Shown here piece by piece: positions 6,741-7,107 of a DNA stretch of 7,107 nt. The notes beneath the pieces were generated by a model. That model was not told the DNA's origin. It saw only the letters and a program-made list of their open reading frames with translations, and did not search any database. Source of the DNA: an uncultured Clostridia bacterium (GTDB taxonomy: Bacteria; Bacillota; Clostridia; TANB77; CAG-508); assembly GCA_934130025.1 (NCBI GenBank), contig CAKOXG010000041.1:1-7107 (forward strand). The letters are read 5' to 3'. The position numbers were made by a program, and so were the translations under genes. Numbering within the stretch: position 1 is the stretch's first letter; each line of letters begins with the position of its first letter.

Positions 6741-6774
6741 ACGCCGTATGAAATGAAAGTTTCATGTACGGTGT
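6741..6774 (+). ncRNA. Group II intron domain V (catalytic hairpin)
   Basis: The 34-nt hairpin has an 8-bp lower stem (6741-6748 with 6767-6774), the conserved 2-nt bulge TG on the 3' side, a 6-bp upper stem and a GAAA tetraloop. The lower stem carries the catalytic triad as CGC at positions 2-4, instead of the more frequent AGC; the paired strand has the matching GTG. The fold is complete and shows no disabling change. Confidence 0.93.
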
Positions 6775-6777
6775 GGA

Positions 6778-6823
6778 GCAGGGGAAAATCTGGAGATAAT
6801 ATCAAAGGATTACCTATTGCTAT
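6778..6823 (+). ncRNA. Group II intron domain VI and 3' splice site
   Basis: The basal stem pairs 6778-6784 (GCAGGGG) with 6813-6820 and leaves A6816 unpaired as the branch point. A second stem pairs 6787-6791 with 6807-6811. The splice site after 6823 lies 8 nt (counted inclusively) from the bulged A, the usual spacing, and the terminal bases CTAT fit the AY rule. Confidence 0.85.
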
Positions 6824-7107
6824 AAAATGCAACTATTGAATATTTTGAAAATGAAGTAAAATTAAATGATGATGAATCTATAAAAATATATAAAGATTTG
6901 CAGCAATATAGTGATATATTAAATGAATTTTTAAAGTGTATAGCATATAAAAGATATGAACAAAATAATCCAATCTTGGTGGAGGGATATAGTGCAAAAA
7001 AGATATTCGAAATGAATTCTAATTTAAAAGCTCACGAAATATATTTACTTCTAAAAGGACTGAGAGACGAACCAGAGAAGACAAAAGCTATAATCGATGA
7101 TTGGCAA
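6824..7107 (+). CDS. 3' exon: fragment of an unidentified protein, not coupling-protein sequence; runs off window
   Basis: After splicing, the G at 4157 joins AA at 6824-6825, giving GAA and an open frame to the window end (94 further codons). The encoded stretch begins NATIEYFENEVKLNDD, continues as an acidic helical segment with YKRYEQNNP and VEGYSAKKIFEMN, and then ALRE-like LLLKGLRDEPEK. This is not the ATPase continuation, which normally proceeds into a long nucleotide-binding domain with a second helical region soon after NDPFW. I recall small hypothetical proteins of Firmicute elements with a related GYTA...LRE.P ending, but this is memory, not a search. Unspliced, the frame is closed by TAA at 6823-6825, and the first internal ATG is at 7012, so expression needs splicing or the fragment is dead. 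Confidence 0.6.

Larger units (their letters stand above)
4158..6823 (+). mobile_element. Complete group II intron (2666 nt) with its own reverse transcriptase
   Basis: Group II introns are self-splicing RNAs that move by reverse splicing and reverse transcription. The 5' end is GTGCGAC at 4158, the bacterial consensus. The intron's EBS1, CCCAGA (4545-4550), is perfectly complementary to the last six exon bases TCTGGG (4152-4157). Domain V (6741-6774) and domain VI (6778-6820) fold as expected. The 3' end is placed at 6823 (CTAT), 8 nt (counted inclusively) from the branch-point A6816. The protein gene occupies domain IV. The 742 nt before it are the structured domains I-III, including the hairpin 4170-4188 (GCAGTT paired with AACTGC). 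I saw no truncation or disabling lesion, so splicing and mobility look possible. I could not assign EBS2 or a subclass with confidence. Confidence 0.93.

Overview
The window is very AT-rich, has strong AGGAGG-type ribosome binding sites, and uses the standard genetic code. Its genes overlap tightly and all lie on the + strand. This suggests a low-GC Firmicute (Clostridia-like), and the content is the mobilisation and transfer module of an integrative conjugative or mobilisable element. No core chromosomal genes are visible.

Layout. Positions 1-560 hold the 3' part of a DUF3991/Toprim gene. Positions 561-752 are a non-coding gap packed with inverted repeats and are the best candidate for a transfer origin (oriT). 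A compact operon follows: a 33-residue DUF3789-like membrane microprotein (753-854), a MobC-like ribbon-helix-helix accessory protein (856-1194), a MobP/MobA-type relaxase (1209-2570), a PcfB/DUF3801 protein (2567-3274), a 64-residue conserved-looking small protein (3283-3477), and the start of a VirD4/PcfC-type coupling ATPase (from 3467).

The coupling-protein gene is interrupted at 4157/4158 by an apparently intact group II intron (4158-6823). The intron has a GTGCG 5' end, an EBS1 that pairs perfectly with the 5' exon, an intact 607-residue reverse transcriptase/maturase with an HNH endonuclease domain, a textbook 34-nt domain V, and a domain VI with a bulged branch-point A. Its 3' end is 8 nt downstream of that A.

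The most notable point is that the DNA after the intron does not continue the coupling ATPase. The 3' exon (6824-7107) is open in the frame that splicing would join, but it encodes an unrelated acidic helical protein running off the window. The two flanks therefore look as if they came from two different intron-containing genes. Recombination or deletion between two intron copies would explain this, and so would an assembly join through a repeated intron.

How the genes work together (family knowledge plus inference): MobC and the relaxase would bind and nick oriT. PcfB and the VirD4-like protein would deliver the nicked complex to a type IV secretion channel encoded elsewhere. The intron sits in the coupling-protein gene between Walker A and the rest of the ATPase, so unspliced RNA gives only a truncated protein.
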